64,000 bases of DNA. Origin: an uncultured Acidimicrobiales bacterium. GTDB lineage: Bacteria; Actinomycetota; Acidimicrobiia; Acidimicrobiales; SZUA-35. Made by a program: the position numbers and the translations under genes. Positions within the stretch are counted from its first letter, which is position 1; the number at the start of each line of letters is the position of its first letter. The stretch covers positions 62,001 through 126,000 of the forward strand of contig CALAJQ010000007.1 of the NCBI GenBank assembly GCA_937922785.1, given 5' to 3'. The notes under the pieces are model-generated. The model did no database searches. It had not been told where the DNA came from and was given only the letters and a program-made list of their open reading frames with translations. Below, one piece after another: positions 18,305 to 26,102 of the stretch.

Positions 18305-18652
18305 TTAGCCGTGAACCCGCAAAGCAGCGTAAGCGCCGTTGACGCGTCGTTTTTGGTCCTGGTCGCCATAGTCGCCGATGCTGGCGATGGATGACCGGTG
18401 AGCTTCTGAAACCTCGGCCCAGGTTGCGCCAGCATTCAGGTTCAGCACCTCAAGATGCTCAGCGATGTCGCCAACAGGTCCAGGATTCCGAACTGGTCGT
18501 AGGCCCTCGGGAACTGCCGGCGGTGCGGGAGTTGTAGATTCGCCAGAATTCATCGATATCTGGTCGTCTAGCTTGGATAACCATTCGCTTGTTTGAGCGT
18601 CGGCTTCACCGTCAGCTTCGTCTTTGTTTAGCAGCTTGTCTAGCAGACCCAT
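18305..18652 (-). CDS. small J-domain-like protein
   Basis: 115 residues. An acidic N-terminal half (MGLLDKLLNKDEADGE) and Pro-rich linker lead to a C-terminal block HLEVLNLNAGATWAEVSEAHR...NGAYAALR, which follows the spacing of helices I-IV of a DnaJ J-domain. The HPD tripeptide that activates DnaK is absent (SIGD in its place), so it is J-like rather than a working co-chaperone, if the match is real. AAGGAG lies 8 bases before the ATG, and that site lies inside a long inverted repeat. It converges with rnhA. Confidence 0.6.
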   Translation of the reverse strand: MGLLDKLLNKDEADGEADAQTSEWLSKLDDQISMNSGESTTPAPPAVPEGLRPVRNPGPVGDIAEHLEVLNLNAGATWAEVSEAHRSSIASIGDYGDQDQKRRVNGAYAALRVHG

Positions 18653-18660
18653 TTTGACAC

Positions 18661-18698
18661 TCCTTCTGGACCGATTTGTACCTATCGGACTAGAAGGA
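18661..18698 (+). terminator. long imperfect inverted repeat followed by a T run
   Basis: Arms TCCTTCTGGACCGAT (18661-18675) and ATCGGACTAGAAGGA (18684-18698) pair at 13 of 15 positions around an 8-base loop. On the plus strand one mismatch becomes a G-U pair and the stem is followed by TCTGTTTTT, the look of an intrinsic terminator, yet the nearest plus-strand gene (rnhA) ends about 380 bases earlier. On the minus strand the same hairpin would sequester the AAGGAG ribosome site of the J-like gene. Confidence 0.55.
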
Positions 18699-18754
18699 TC
18701 TGTTTTTAGCGAATCTCGGGCTTCTTGCCCTAGATGAAGACCTAACCACAGAAC

Positions 18755-19213
18755 TCAGGCCGCAAAGAGCTGCTCTAGCCGTTCCAACGTCAGCCTGATG
18801 CTCTCTGGGTGGGTCTTCATGTACGGCAAGAAGCGATAGGCAGCTGGCACCAGCGCGGTAGACCAATCAAAAGACTCCGTTACCAGCGTGCTGGCACCGT
18901 TCGAAGCTGCGTCGGGAGTGAGTTCGTACCTCCAACGGTGACCACCGAAGTGTTTCCACGCGATCAATCGGTCTTGTTCAAACTCAACAACCTCATTGGT
19001 TATTTTGTACGGAACAAATTTGATCTTCATGTCCATGCCGAACTTTGTGCCCATCTTCAGTGGCACAGGTCCGTCGGTTTTAGAGCCCTTGACTGTGTCA
19101 GAGCCATCAAACTCGCTGTGCCTTGACGCGTCGGAAAGCAAAGCAAAGATCTCGGGCGCTGTGGCCGGAATCAGACGTGAAACCGAAATTATCTGCGACA
19201 TAGACGGCGACAT
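18755..19213 (-). CDS. SRPBCC family (START/Bet v1-like) protein
   Basis: 152 residues of a helix-grip fold: ISVSRLIPATAPEIFALLSD opens the domain and a long amphipathic helix TLERLEQLFA closes it. FEQDRLIAWKHFGGHRWRYEL is typical of the polyketide cyclase/dehydrase-like branch. These proteins bind hydrophobic ligands; no ligand or enzyme activity can be assigned. It starts 9 bases after the epimerase gene on the same strand, so the two are probably co-transcribed. ATG at 19201 (MSQII) is an alternative that would place it closer to the conserved start of the fold. Confidence 0.75.
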   Translation of the reverse strand: MSPSMSQIISVSRLIPATAPEIFALLSDASRHSEFDGSDTVKGSKTDGPVPLKMGTKFGMDMKIKFVPYKITNEVVEFEQDRLIAWKHFGGHRWRYELTPDAASNGASTLVTESFDWSTALVPAAYRFLPYMKTHPESIRLTLERLEQLFAA

Positions 19214-19222
19214 AGAGGGGGC

Positions 19223-20146
19223 CTACTTTCTAAGAAGCGACCGGAGGCCCGCTTCGATTTCTGGATGTTTAAACCTGTAGCCGTCAGCTTGGGTTGCCTT
19301 CGGATAAATCTTCGCGCTGTCAAACAGCAAAGCTTGCGCTGCCTCTTCTCCGAAGATGAGCTTTGGTCCAAAAGCCGGGACTGGCAATATTGCAGGCCGC
19401 TTAAGCACTCGGCTCAACGCACTTGTTAACTGTGAGTTGCTGATCGGGTTTGGGGCCGTCAGGTTGAATGGACCTTCGCCGCCTGAGGTCAGCAGGTGCA
19501 TGATCGAGCCAACTTCGTCATCGAGGGTGATCCAACTCATGATTTGCTTGCCAGACCCAAACTTACCGCCAAGTCCGATCTTGAAAAGCGGCAGTAGCTT
19601 TTGAAGTGCTCCGCCCTTTGGGTGAAGAACAATTCCGGTCCGCAGGAACGCTGTGGAGATTCCAGCGTCGATCGCTGGTTGGGCTGAGTCTTCCCACTTT
19701 TGGCACAGTTCAGCGAGAAACCCGTCGCCCCGGGCGCTTGTTTCGTCTAGTGGCTCATCGCCTCGATCGCCATAAAATCCGATGGCCGAAGCGTTTAACA
19801 GACGCTTGGGTCCATTGTTCGCTTCCATCAGGGTTTTGGCAATTAGTGCAGTGCCGTCGGTGCGGCTTTTGACCAGGCGTGATCGGTACGCGTCATTCCA
19901 GCGCTTAGGGGCGATTGGCTCACCGGCCAGGTTCACAACCGCATCCAATCCTTCGAACGCTGCTGCGTCTATAGAACCTTCGGCGGGCTTCCATCCGATT
20001 TCGTCAGATTTAGGGGCACTCCGGACAACCTTAATTGGCTGATGGCCAGCCTCGGTAAGGGCACGCACTAGAGGTCTTCCAATCATCCCGGATGCGCCGG
20101 TGATTGCTACTTGAAGAGATTCGGTGTTCGCTTCATCTTTGCTCAT
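19223..20146 (-). CDS. TIGR01777-type NAD-dependent epimerase/dehydratase-like protein
   Basis: 307 residues. The N terminus has an extended SDR nucleotide site ITGASGMIGRPLV near residues 15-27, followed by VVNLAGEPI, SAIGFYGDRGDEPLDE, and the C-terminal PAILPVPAFGPKLIFGE and GYRFKHPEIEAGLR. These are the signatures of the TIGR01777 family, represented by YfcH and plant/cyanobacterial SulA-like proteins, whose reaction is not known. It precedes the SRPBCC gene and follows a possible very small membrane protein gene. Confidence 0.85.
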   Translation of the reverse strand: MSKDEANTESLQVAITGASGMIGRPLVRALTEAGHQPIKVVRSAPKSDEIGWKPAEGSIDAAAFEGLDAVVNLAGEPIAPKRWNDAYRSRLVKSRTDGTALIAKTLMEANNGPKRLLNASAIGFYGDRGDEPLDETSARGDGFLAELCQKWEDSAQPAIDAGISTAFLRTGIVLHPKGGALQKLLPLFKIGLGGKFGSGKQIMSWITLDDEVGSIMHLLTSGGEGPFNLTAPNPISNSQLTSALSRVLKRPAILPVPAFGPKLIFGEEAAQALLFDSAKIYPKATQADGYRFKHPEIEAGLRSLLRK

Positions 20147-20155
20147 AGCTTCTTT

Positions 20156-20245
20156 CTACAGCAGCAGAAAGAGCTGCACTGCACCGGCCACCAAAATCGC
20201 TAGACCGGTTCCAAGTGCGAGGGCCAAAAGCATGCGAGTACTCAC
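20156..20245 (-). CDS. possible 29-residue single-pass membrane peptide
   Basis: A minus-strand frame encodes MSTRMLLALALGTGLAILV then AGAVQLFLLL, one hydrophobic helix with a positive N terminus. The stop is 9 bases before the TIGR01777 gene. TACCCT lies 8 bases before the GTG, like other starts here. An in-frame GTG at 20275 would give 39 residues. Too short for composition to decide, so tentative; it is the only content I see in the 187-base gap besides the lpd ribosome site. Confidence 0.3.
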   Translation of the reverse strand: MSTRMLLALALGTGLAILVAGAVQLFLLL

Positions 20246-20333
20246 GGCCGTCAAGGGTAGTGCAATAGGGGTCACATCCGCTTAGCCGGACACGCCGATA
20301 GGCTCTCCTGGTACTCATCTCCGGAGGTTTCCA

Positions 20334-21740
20334 GTGTCAGATTCGCACTTCGATGTCGTAGTAGTCGGAGGTGGACCCGGTGGGTACGCCGCTGCACTAT
20401 ACGGGGCGTCAGCCGGGCTAAACATCGCTCTCATCGAGAAGAACAAAATGGGCGGAACATGCCTCAACGTTGGCTGTATTCCGGCCAAAGAGCTGCTCGA
20501 AACTGCGTCGGTCTTTAGAGCCGTTCAGCATGCCGGTACCTTTGGCGTTCTGGCCGAGGCCAAAGGTATTGACTGGGGCACGACCCTGAAGCGCAAGCAA
20601 GGAATTGTCGATCAGCTGGTTGGCGGTCTGACGGGACTACTTAAGAGCCGCAAGGTCACATTGTTTGATGGTCTTGGGACGCTCGATAACGATCACTCAA
20701 CCGTCAATATCTCAGGTGGTCGAAGTGGCGACGTTAAGATCACTGGCGATGCAGTGATCCTGGCCGCTGGGTCTGAAGTGCGCGAGATTCCGGGCTTCCC
20801 GCTGGACGCCAAGAGAATTGTCTCTTCAAACGAACTGCTGAGCATTTCAGAACTCCCCAAGAGCGCTGTTGTCATAGGTGGCGGAGCAATTGGCTGTGAG
20901 TTTGCTTCGATGATGAGCGACCTTGGAACCAAGGTGACAATTATCGAAGCTGCCCCGTCGATTCTTGCAAACTGCGACGCTGATGTAATCAAGGTCGTGA
21001 AGCGCTCGTTCAAGAAACGTGGCATTGACATACACGAAGGGGTGATGGTCAGTGGCCAGGTAACTAACTCTGACGATGTGACCGTAACTTTCGGCGACGG
21101 CCAAACCGTTACCGCGGAGACTGTAGTGGTGTCGGTAGGTCGCCGTCCGATGAGTGAAACTCTCGGACTTGAGGGCTCACAAGTCGAAGTTGATGACCGA
21201 AGCTTTGTTGTAACCGACGAGTACTGCCGCACTACTGCACCAAATGTCTGGGCAGTCGGGGACCTAACTCGGGGCGCAGCACTAGCCCACATAGCCTTCG
21301 CTGAAGGCATGGTTGCAATTAAAGACATCCTCGGAGAGGCAGCCGTGCCGGTTGATCACGACAACGTGCCCTGGGCCATTTACTGTCACCCTGAAGTTGC
21401 ATTCACGGGAATGACCGAGGCTGAAGCGAAAGAAAAGGGCCACGAGATCGTTGTTTCAAAGCACCGATTCACAGGAAATGGCCGGGCGATGATCGTTGGG
21501 GAGACCGACGGCCTGGTCAAAGTAATTGCAGAAAAGCAGGCTGATGGAAATGGCGGCCGCATCCTGGGGGTTCATATGGTTGGACCATGGGTGACTGAGC
21601 AACTCGGTCAGGGCTATCTTGCAGTTAACTGGGAAGCCACAGTTGATGAGGTCGCCCAATTCATTCAGCCTCACCCAACGATGAGTGAGCTGTTCGGAGA
21701 GACCGTCTTGGCTTTGACTGGTCGTTCCCTCCACGGTTAA
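20334..21740 (+). CDS. lpdA: dihydrolipoyl dehydrogenase (E3)
   Basis: 468 residues, typical E3 length. FAD-binding GGGPGGYAA at 12-20, redox disulfide C43 and C48 in GGTCLNVGCIPAK, NAD-binding VIGGGAIGCEFA near residue 182, a second FAD block AVGDLTRG near 305, and the C-terminal catalytic pair H447/E452 in HPTMSELFGE. It reoxidises dihydrolipoyl groups of the 2-oxoacid dehydrogenase complexes using NAD. GTG is preceded by CCGGAGG at a good distance. An E2 gene follows after 81 bases, then lipoate genes. Confidence 0.93.
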   Translation: MSDSHFDVVVVGGGPGGYAAALYGASAGLNIALIEKNKMGGTCLNVGCIPAKELLETASVFRAVQHAGTFGVLAEAKGIDWGTTLKRKQGIVDQLVGGLTGLLKSRKVTLFDGLGTLDNDHSTVNISGGRSGDVKITGDAVILAAGSEVREIPGFPLDAKRIVSSNELLSISELPKSAVVIGGGAIGCEFASMMSDLGTKVTIIEAAPSILANCDADVIKVVKRSFKKRGIDIHEGVMVSGQVTNSDDVTVTFGDGQTVTAETVVVSVGRRPMSETLGLEGSQVEVDDRSFVVTDEYCRTTAPNVWAVGDLTRGAALAHIAFAEGMVAIKDILGEAAVPVDHDNVPWAIYCHPEVAFTGMTEAEAKEKGHEIVVSKHRFTGNGRAMIVGETDGLVKVIAEKQADGNGGRILGVHMVGPWVTEQLGQGYLAVNWEATVDEVAQFIQPHPTMSELFGETVLALTGRSLHG

Positions 21741-21821
21741 GCGTTACGTCGCTTACACCACCGAGTCCCGGAGTTAACAGATTTACCCGCAAGTCTTATT
21801 CGAATTGAAACAGGAGCCGAC

Positions 21822-23324
21822 GTGGCTGATATCGAAATGCCCCAGCTGGGCGAAACCGTAACTGAAGGAACCATCACCCGCTGGTTCAAGCAAGTTGGCG
21901 AGACCATCGCAGTCGACGAAGTGCTGTTTGAGGTTTCGACTGACAAAGTCGACACCGAGGTCCCATCACCAATCGCTGGGACTATCACCGAGATTCGCGT
22001 ACCTGAGGGTGACACTGTTGAGGTCGGCGAAGTTCTAGCCATCGTTGGAGACGCTGGCGCTGCTCCCGCTGCAGGCGCACCAACCCCTGCCCCTGAGCCT
22101 GCCGTCGCTCCAGACCCAGACCCAGCCCCGGCTGCTGAGCCTGCAGCAGAAGCTGCAAGCACTCCGCCTCCGCCACCTCCTCCTCCAGCTCCAGCACCGC
22201 CGGCACCCGCCCAAGCCGAACCTGCGCCAGCTGCGGCCGCAGAGACTCCAGCCCCCGCACCGGCTCCGGCGCCACCCACTTCCACAACCGGAACAAACAC
22301 CGAAGGCAAGCTTCTGTCACCGGTTGTGCGACGCCTGATTAACACCTATGCCATTGATGCTGACCAAATTGTTGGTACCGGCCTTGGTGGAAGAATTAGC
22401 CGTGACGACGTTCAGAAATACATTGAGTCGAACCAACTAAGGACCGTTTCAGAGTCCGGCGGCGCGGTGCCGTCAGCTGCGGCCGCTTCGGTGCCCGCAC
22501 CAGAACCTGCTGCTGCTGCCCCGGCCCCTGCTCCTCCAGCCCCAGCCCCCGCTCCGGCTCCAGCCGCTGCGGCGCCCGTTGTATCTGCTCCGGTTCCCGC
22601 CGCAGGTCAAGGTGACACCGTTGTTCCGTTGTCCAACATTCGCCTACGCACTGGTGAGCACATGGTCATGAGTAAGGCAACCGCCCCTCATACCCTGACC
22701 GCCATCGAGATTGACTACGAAGGGGTCGAGCAGGTCCGGCGTCAACATGGTGCGGAGTTCAAGGCAGCAGAAGGCTTCAGCCTCACCTACCTTCCGTTCA
22801 TTAGCCGGGCAGTCATCGACGCTCTGCGCGAGTACCCACACCTAAATGCCTCGATTGGCGACGGTGAACTCATCGTTCATCGTGACGTCAACCTTGCCAT
22901 CGCAGTCGATCTTGACTTCCAGGGGCTGCTGGCACCGGTAGTACCTGGAGCTGACGGGCTTCGGATGCGGTCCATTGCTCGCTCGGTCTCCGATGTGGCG
23001 CGTCGGGCTCGCTCGAAGAAGCTCAAGCCTGACGAGCTTCAAGGTGGAACCTTCACCCTGACCAACGCCGGCAGCTACGGAACGATGATGCAATTCCCAA
23101 TCATCAACCAGCCTCAAGTAGCAATTCTTTCTACTGATGCTGTTAACCGCAAACCGGTCGTGATCGAGGACAACTACGGAAACGAGAGCATCGTTATCCA
23201 TAGCGTCGGAGTATTGGCAATGGCTTGGGACCACCGGGCAATCGACGGTGCGTACGCTGCAGCTTTCTTGGCTCGGATCAAAGAAATCATCGAAACCCGA
23301 GATTGGGCCGACGAACTGGCATGA
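21822..23324 (+). CDS. sucB: 2-oxoacid dehydrogenase E2, dihydrolipoamide acyltransferase
   Basis: 500 residues. One lipoyl domain (residues 1-76, lipoylated Lys 42 in STDKVDTE), an Ala/Pro-rich linker (about 80-155), the E3/E1-binding domain (LLSPVVRRLINTY to about 200), a second Ala/Pro linker, and the acyltransferase domain from about 265 ending with the catalytic DHRAIDG (His 471, Asp 475). It passes the acyl group from lipoyl to CoA. In actinobacteria this position before lipB is that of the E2 shared by pyruvate and 2-oxoglutarate complexes, so the substrate is inferred. GTG start with AGGAG upstream; the stop overlaps the next ATG (ATGA). Confidence 0.9.
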   Translation: MADIEMPQLGETVTEGTITRWFKQVGETIAVDEVLFEVSTDKVDTEVPSPIAGTITEIRVPEGDTVEVGEVLAIVGDAGAAPAAGAPTPAPEPAVAPDPDPAPAAEPAAEAASTPPPPPPPPAPAPPAPAQAEPAPAAAAETPAPAPAPAPPTSTTGTNTEGKLLSPVVRRLINTYAIDADQIVGTGLGGRISRDDVQKYIESNQLRTVSESGGAVPSAAAASVPAPEPAAAAPAPAPPAPAPAPAPAAAAPVVSAPVPAAGQGDTVVPLSNIRLRTGEHMVMSKATAPHTLTAIEIDYEGVEQVRRQHGAEFKAAEGFSLTYLPFISRAVIDALREYPHLNASIGDGELIVHRDVNLAIAVDLDFQGLLAPVVPGADGLRMRSIARSVSDVARRARSKKLKPDELQGGTFTLTNAGSYGTMMQFPIINQPQVAILSTDAVNRKPVVIEDNYGNESIVIHSVGVLAMAWDHRAIDGAYAAAFLARIKEIIETRDWADELA

Positions 23325-25048
23325 CAGATCTGCGTGTTCGTTGGATGGGAACTGTCCCATACCTAGAGGCTTGGGATCTCCAGAGCACGCTGTTTGCTGG
23401 CAATCAAAATCACTTGCTTCTCATGGAGCACCCACCGGTGTTTACACTCGGGGCCCGAGGTGACCTCAATAACATCCTGGTCGATCCGGAGTCAGTACAA
23501 GCACAGGTCCACAAGGTCAACCGCGGGGGTGACGTAACTTTTCACGGTCCTGGCCAGCTGGTGGGCTATCCGATTATCGATGTGCCCGGCAAACGCGGCG
23601 GAGGCATGGCTGACACTGCGGCCTATGTCCACAACGTAGAACAGACAGTTATAGACGCCGTGGCGAAATTCGGCCTGGAAGCTGGACGACTAAATGGAGA
23701 ACCCGGTGTCTGGCTAGAGCCCGATGGTCCGAACCCCCGCAAGCTTGCCGCAGTTGGTGTGCGGTTAAGCCGTGGACGGTCGATGCACGGCTTTGCCCTA
23801 AATGTAAATCCCGACATGGCCTGGTTCGAGCGCATCGTTCCGTGCGGCATTTCTGACAAGGCAGTGACGTCGATGGCCGATGAAGGCGTCGACGCCTCGA
23901 TGAGCCAAGTTGTCGATGCCATTGTTGATGCCGCCGAGAGTCTGCTCGGTCCTGCGCCAGGTTCTGGGCGAATCGAACGTCAAGATGTTGCTTGGCGGCA
24001 CAGCGAGACCGATCTGTCGGCGTTTTCTAGAGGCCTTGGAGCCGGCGACATAGTTAAGCCGACGGGTAAGCCAGCAACGGGCGAAGCTCAAAGCGTGCCC
24101 AGTGGCGCAGCCGATGCGGGTGTGCCCGTTCGTTTAAAGGGGCGCTTGGCCGATGCTGGCGTGACCGGGGGAATCCAGATTTCAGAACGCAAGCCTGACT
24201 GGATGCGGGTGAAGCTTAGGACCGATGCCGAATACCTCAGACTCAAGAAGGTCTCCAAAGAGGCGGGCCTGACCACAGTCTGCGAAGAAGCAGGGTGTCC
24301 GAATATTTTTGAATGTTGGAATGAGGGCACGGCGACTTTCATGTTGCTAGGAGAGCGCTGCACGCGGGCCTGCGGTTTCTGCTTGGTTGACACCTCAAAG
24401 CCGCTCCCGGTGGAACATGACGAACCCGAAAGAGTCGCTGACGCGATCGCTCAGTTAGGTATTAACTTCGCTGTTCTCACAATGGTTGCCCGCGATGATC
24501 TCGAAGACGGCGGAGCAATGATCGTTGCTGACACCGTCCGGGCCATCAGAGCTCGTGCGCCCGGGGTCGGAGTTGAGGTGTTGATTTCAGACCTCAAGGG
24601 CAACAAAGAGTCCCTCGATATTGTTTGCGCCAGCCGACCTGACGTGGTCAACCACAACGTCGAGACCGTTCCTCGCCTACAGAGGGCTGTAAGGCCTAGC
24701 GCTGCCTACAGCCGAAGTCTTGCCTTGTTGGCAAGGGCGAAGTCTCATGATCTGGGCACTAAGTCAGGTCTGGTGCTTGGGATGGGCGAGACGTTTGACG
24801 AAGTGGTGGGCACCTTGGCTGACCTAGCGGGAGTTGGCGTAGACATCGTCACCGCTGGTCAGTACTTACGTCCAACGACCAATCACCTTGCTGTTCAGCG
24901 CTGGTGGCATCCTGATGAATTCGCAGAGCTAAAACGCATCGGTGAGCAAGAGCTAGGCATTGGCCACGTTGAGGCCAATCCACTGACTCGTTCGAGCCAC
25001 CTAGCTCACTCTGCAGCTAAGGCTGGAAACGTCCTGCCGAACAGCTAA
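23321..25048 (+). CDS. lipB-lipA: LipB-LipA fusion: octanoyltransferase and lipoyl synthase
   Basis: One 575-residue frame carries both steps of lipoate assembly. Residues 1-210 are LipB: RGGDVTFHGPGQLVGYP at 68-84, K141 in PRKLAAVG and the acyl-enzyme C175 in IVPCGI. A linker rich in Gly, Ala and Pro spans about 212-285. Residues 286-575 are LipA: the auxiliary cluster cysteines 321, 326 and 332, the radical-SAM cysteines 347, 351 and 354 (CTRACGFC) and the C-terminal RSS. Every catalytic residue of both enzymes is present. It moves octanoate from carrier protein to E2 and inserts two sulfurs. Start ATG overlaps the E2 stop. Confidence 0.92.
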   Translation: MTDLRVRWMGTVPYLEAWDLQSTLFAGNQNHLLLMEHPPVFTLGARGDLNNILVDPESVQAQVHKVNRGGDVTFHGPGQLVGYPIIDVPGKRGGGMADTAAYVHNVEQTVIDAVAKFGLEAGRLNGEPGVWLEPDGPNPRKLAAVGVRLSRGRSMHGFALNVNPDMAWFERIVPCGISDKAVTSMADEGVDASMSQVVDAIVDAAESLLGPAPGSGRIERQDVAWRHSETDLSAFSRGLGAGDIVKPTGKPATGEAQSVPSGAADAGVPVRLKGRLADAGVTGGIQISERKPDWMRVKLRTDAEYLRLKKVSKEAGLTTVCEEAGCPNIFECWNEGTATFMLLGERCTRACGFCLVDTSKPLPVEHDEPERVADAIAQLGINFAVLTMVARDDLEDGGAMIVADTVRAIRARAPGVGVEVLISDLKGNKESLDIVCASRPDVVNHNVETVPRLQRAVRPSAAYSRSLALLARAKSHDLGTKSGLVLGMGETFDEVVGTLADLAGVGVDIVTAGQYLRPTTNHLAVQRWWHPDEFAELKRIGEQELGIGHVEANPLTRSSHLAHSAAKAGNVLPNS

Positions 25049-25287
25049 GCCAGTTTGTTGGTTCGCCACCGCAAGTACAGCCTTGCCCCGACGGCGCCAC
25101 CGAGGTGAATCGCTGCCATGACCGGCGAGTTGCGTAGCAACCAGCCGCAGGCCGCAACTATAAAGCCAGCTTGCATGCCGATAACTCCCAATCTGAGGCG
25201 CTGAATACTTAGCTGACCGATGCGGGCTCCGATGGGAAGCAGCAATCCGTACCCAAGAATGAGAAGAACTGCCGCGCCCGGATTCAC
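25045..25287 (-). CDS. small integral membrane protein, unknown
   Basis: 80 residues, mostly hydrophobic, with about three transmembrane segments (LLILGYGLLLPIGA, GVIGMQAGFIVAACGWLL, PVMAAIHLGGAVGARLYL) and a basic C terminus RWRTNK. No family recognised. The GTG start is supported by TAGAGT six bases upstream. Its stop overlaps the stop of the LipB-LipA gene by four bases on the other strand. It follows the 25297 gene on the same strand with nine bases between. Confidence 0.55.
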   Translation of the reverse strand: MNPGAAVLLILGYGLLLPIGARIGQLSIQRLRLGVIGMQAGFIVAACGWLLRNSPVMAAIHLGGAVGARLYLRWRTNKLA

Positions 25288-25293
25288 GGCCTA

Positions 25294-25299
25294 ACTCTA
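25294..25299 (-). promoter_or_regulatory. -10 box of the 25287 gene (leaderless type)
   Basis: TAGAGT on the minus strand ends six bases before GTG at 25287; it includes the stop codon of the preceding gene. Confidence 0.4.
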
Positions 25300-26013
25300 G
25301 ACTTCGAGCGAGATTCCCGTGGGTTGCACCAAAGTTGTGTTGGCTAGCGAATCAACCAAGTGCTCGCGGACATCAGCGGCTGCACCTTCAAATGCTGACA
25401 GCAGGCGATCGCCGTGAGCCCATGGAGCAGTAGCCGCAAGCTCGACCTGGGCAGTTGCAATCTTCATGTCGCTGGCTGCAGCGGAGCGGAACAAGGCAGC
25501 GGGAAAAGTCTTGCGCCAGGCGGCGCGGCGTAGACGGCTATGCCAGACGACACCTAAAGCATCGAGCTCTGCACAGCCAGGCACTCCGGCCAATACAGGT
25601 TCGGTTAGATGTTTCTTCAGAACGGTTCTGATCATCTGGTTTGAGATGTTGGCACCGTTGGAATTGGCAATTGCGATGCTCTCAGCGAATCGGCTAACGG
25701 CATCGTCCAGCGGGACAAGTTCCTCGTTAATGGCAAGGATGCAAGTGCTGGTGAAAATCGCGGCCCACGGTTCGGCAGTCTCGGCCCAAAACTCACTAGG
25801 GCTAGGGACCTCGCGGTCGGCGGCCATTCGCGAGATCTTTCGCTGGGACTCCCATAGCTCAGAACTCTTGAGCCCGTGCGCGCTATGCAGCGACTCCAAC
25901 CTTGAAGACAAGTTTCTCACCGATACTTCAACTCGGTGATCGAGCCGATCAATCGCAGCTTCAAGTGCATCTGAGACTGTTGTGGTTTCAGCTTGTGTAA
26001 TCGTGTGGCTCAC
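25297..26013 (-). CDS. helical protein of unknown function
   Basis: 238 residues, soluble, predicted almost entirely alpha-helical, with an N-terminal amphipathic region VSDALEAAIDRLDHRVEVSVRNL that could form a coiled coil, and a central ELVPLDDAVSRFAESIAIA. No signal peptide, membrane helix or metal motif is clear. I do not recognise the family and propose no role. AGGAGATC lies about 7 bases before the GTG start. It is divergent from the M24 peptidase gene. Confidence 0.55.
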   Translation of the reverse strand: MSHTITQAETTTVSDALEAAIDRLDHRVEVSVRNLSSRLESLHSAHGLKSSELWESQRKISRMAADREVPSPSEFWAETAEPWAAIFTSTCILAINEELVPLDDAVSRFAESIAIANSNGANISNQMIRTVLKKHLTEPVLAGVPGCAELDALGVVWHSRLRRAAWRKTFPAALFRSAAASDMKIATAQVELAATAPWAHGDRLLSAFEGAAADVREHLVDSLANTTLVQPTGISLEV

Positions 26014-26067
26014 TAGTACTGATCTCCTGGGATTTACTTACTCAACCATCGGCAGTTTCTACGAGCA

Positions 26068-26095
26068 TTCAAGTACCCGGGCAGACGACTATCCT
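26068..26095 (+). promoter_or_regulatory. promoter of the M24 peptidase gene
   Basis: TTCAAG (26068-26073) and TATCCT (26090-26095) are separated by 16 bases and the second ends seven bases before the ATG at 26103. No ribosome site lies between, so the transcript is probably leaderless. Confidence 0.45.
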
Positions 26096-26102
26096 CGGCC
26101 TG

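Noticed and set aside
20693-21328. A 211-residue minus-strand frame
   Set aside because: Antisense to the well-supported dihydrolipoyl dehydrogenase gene; Ser/Thr-rich translation without motifs, as shadow frames in this codon usage often have.
21737-22345. A 202-residue minus-strand frame rich in Gly and Ala
   Set aside because: It is the complement of the lipoyl domain and first Ala/Pro linker of the E2 gene; its composition only mirrors that linker.
22060-22600. GC-rich short repeats that could look like a repeat array
   Set aside because: They are Ala/Pro codon repeats of two flexible linkers in the E2 protein, with no constant spacer or repeat length.
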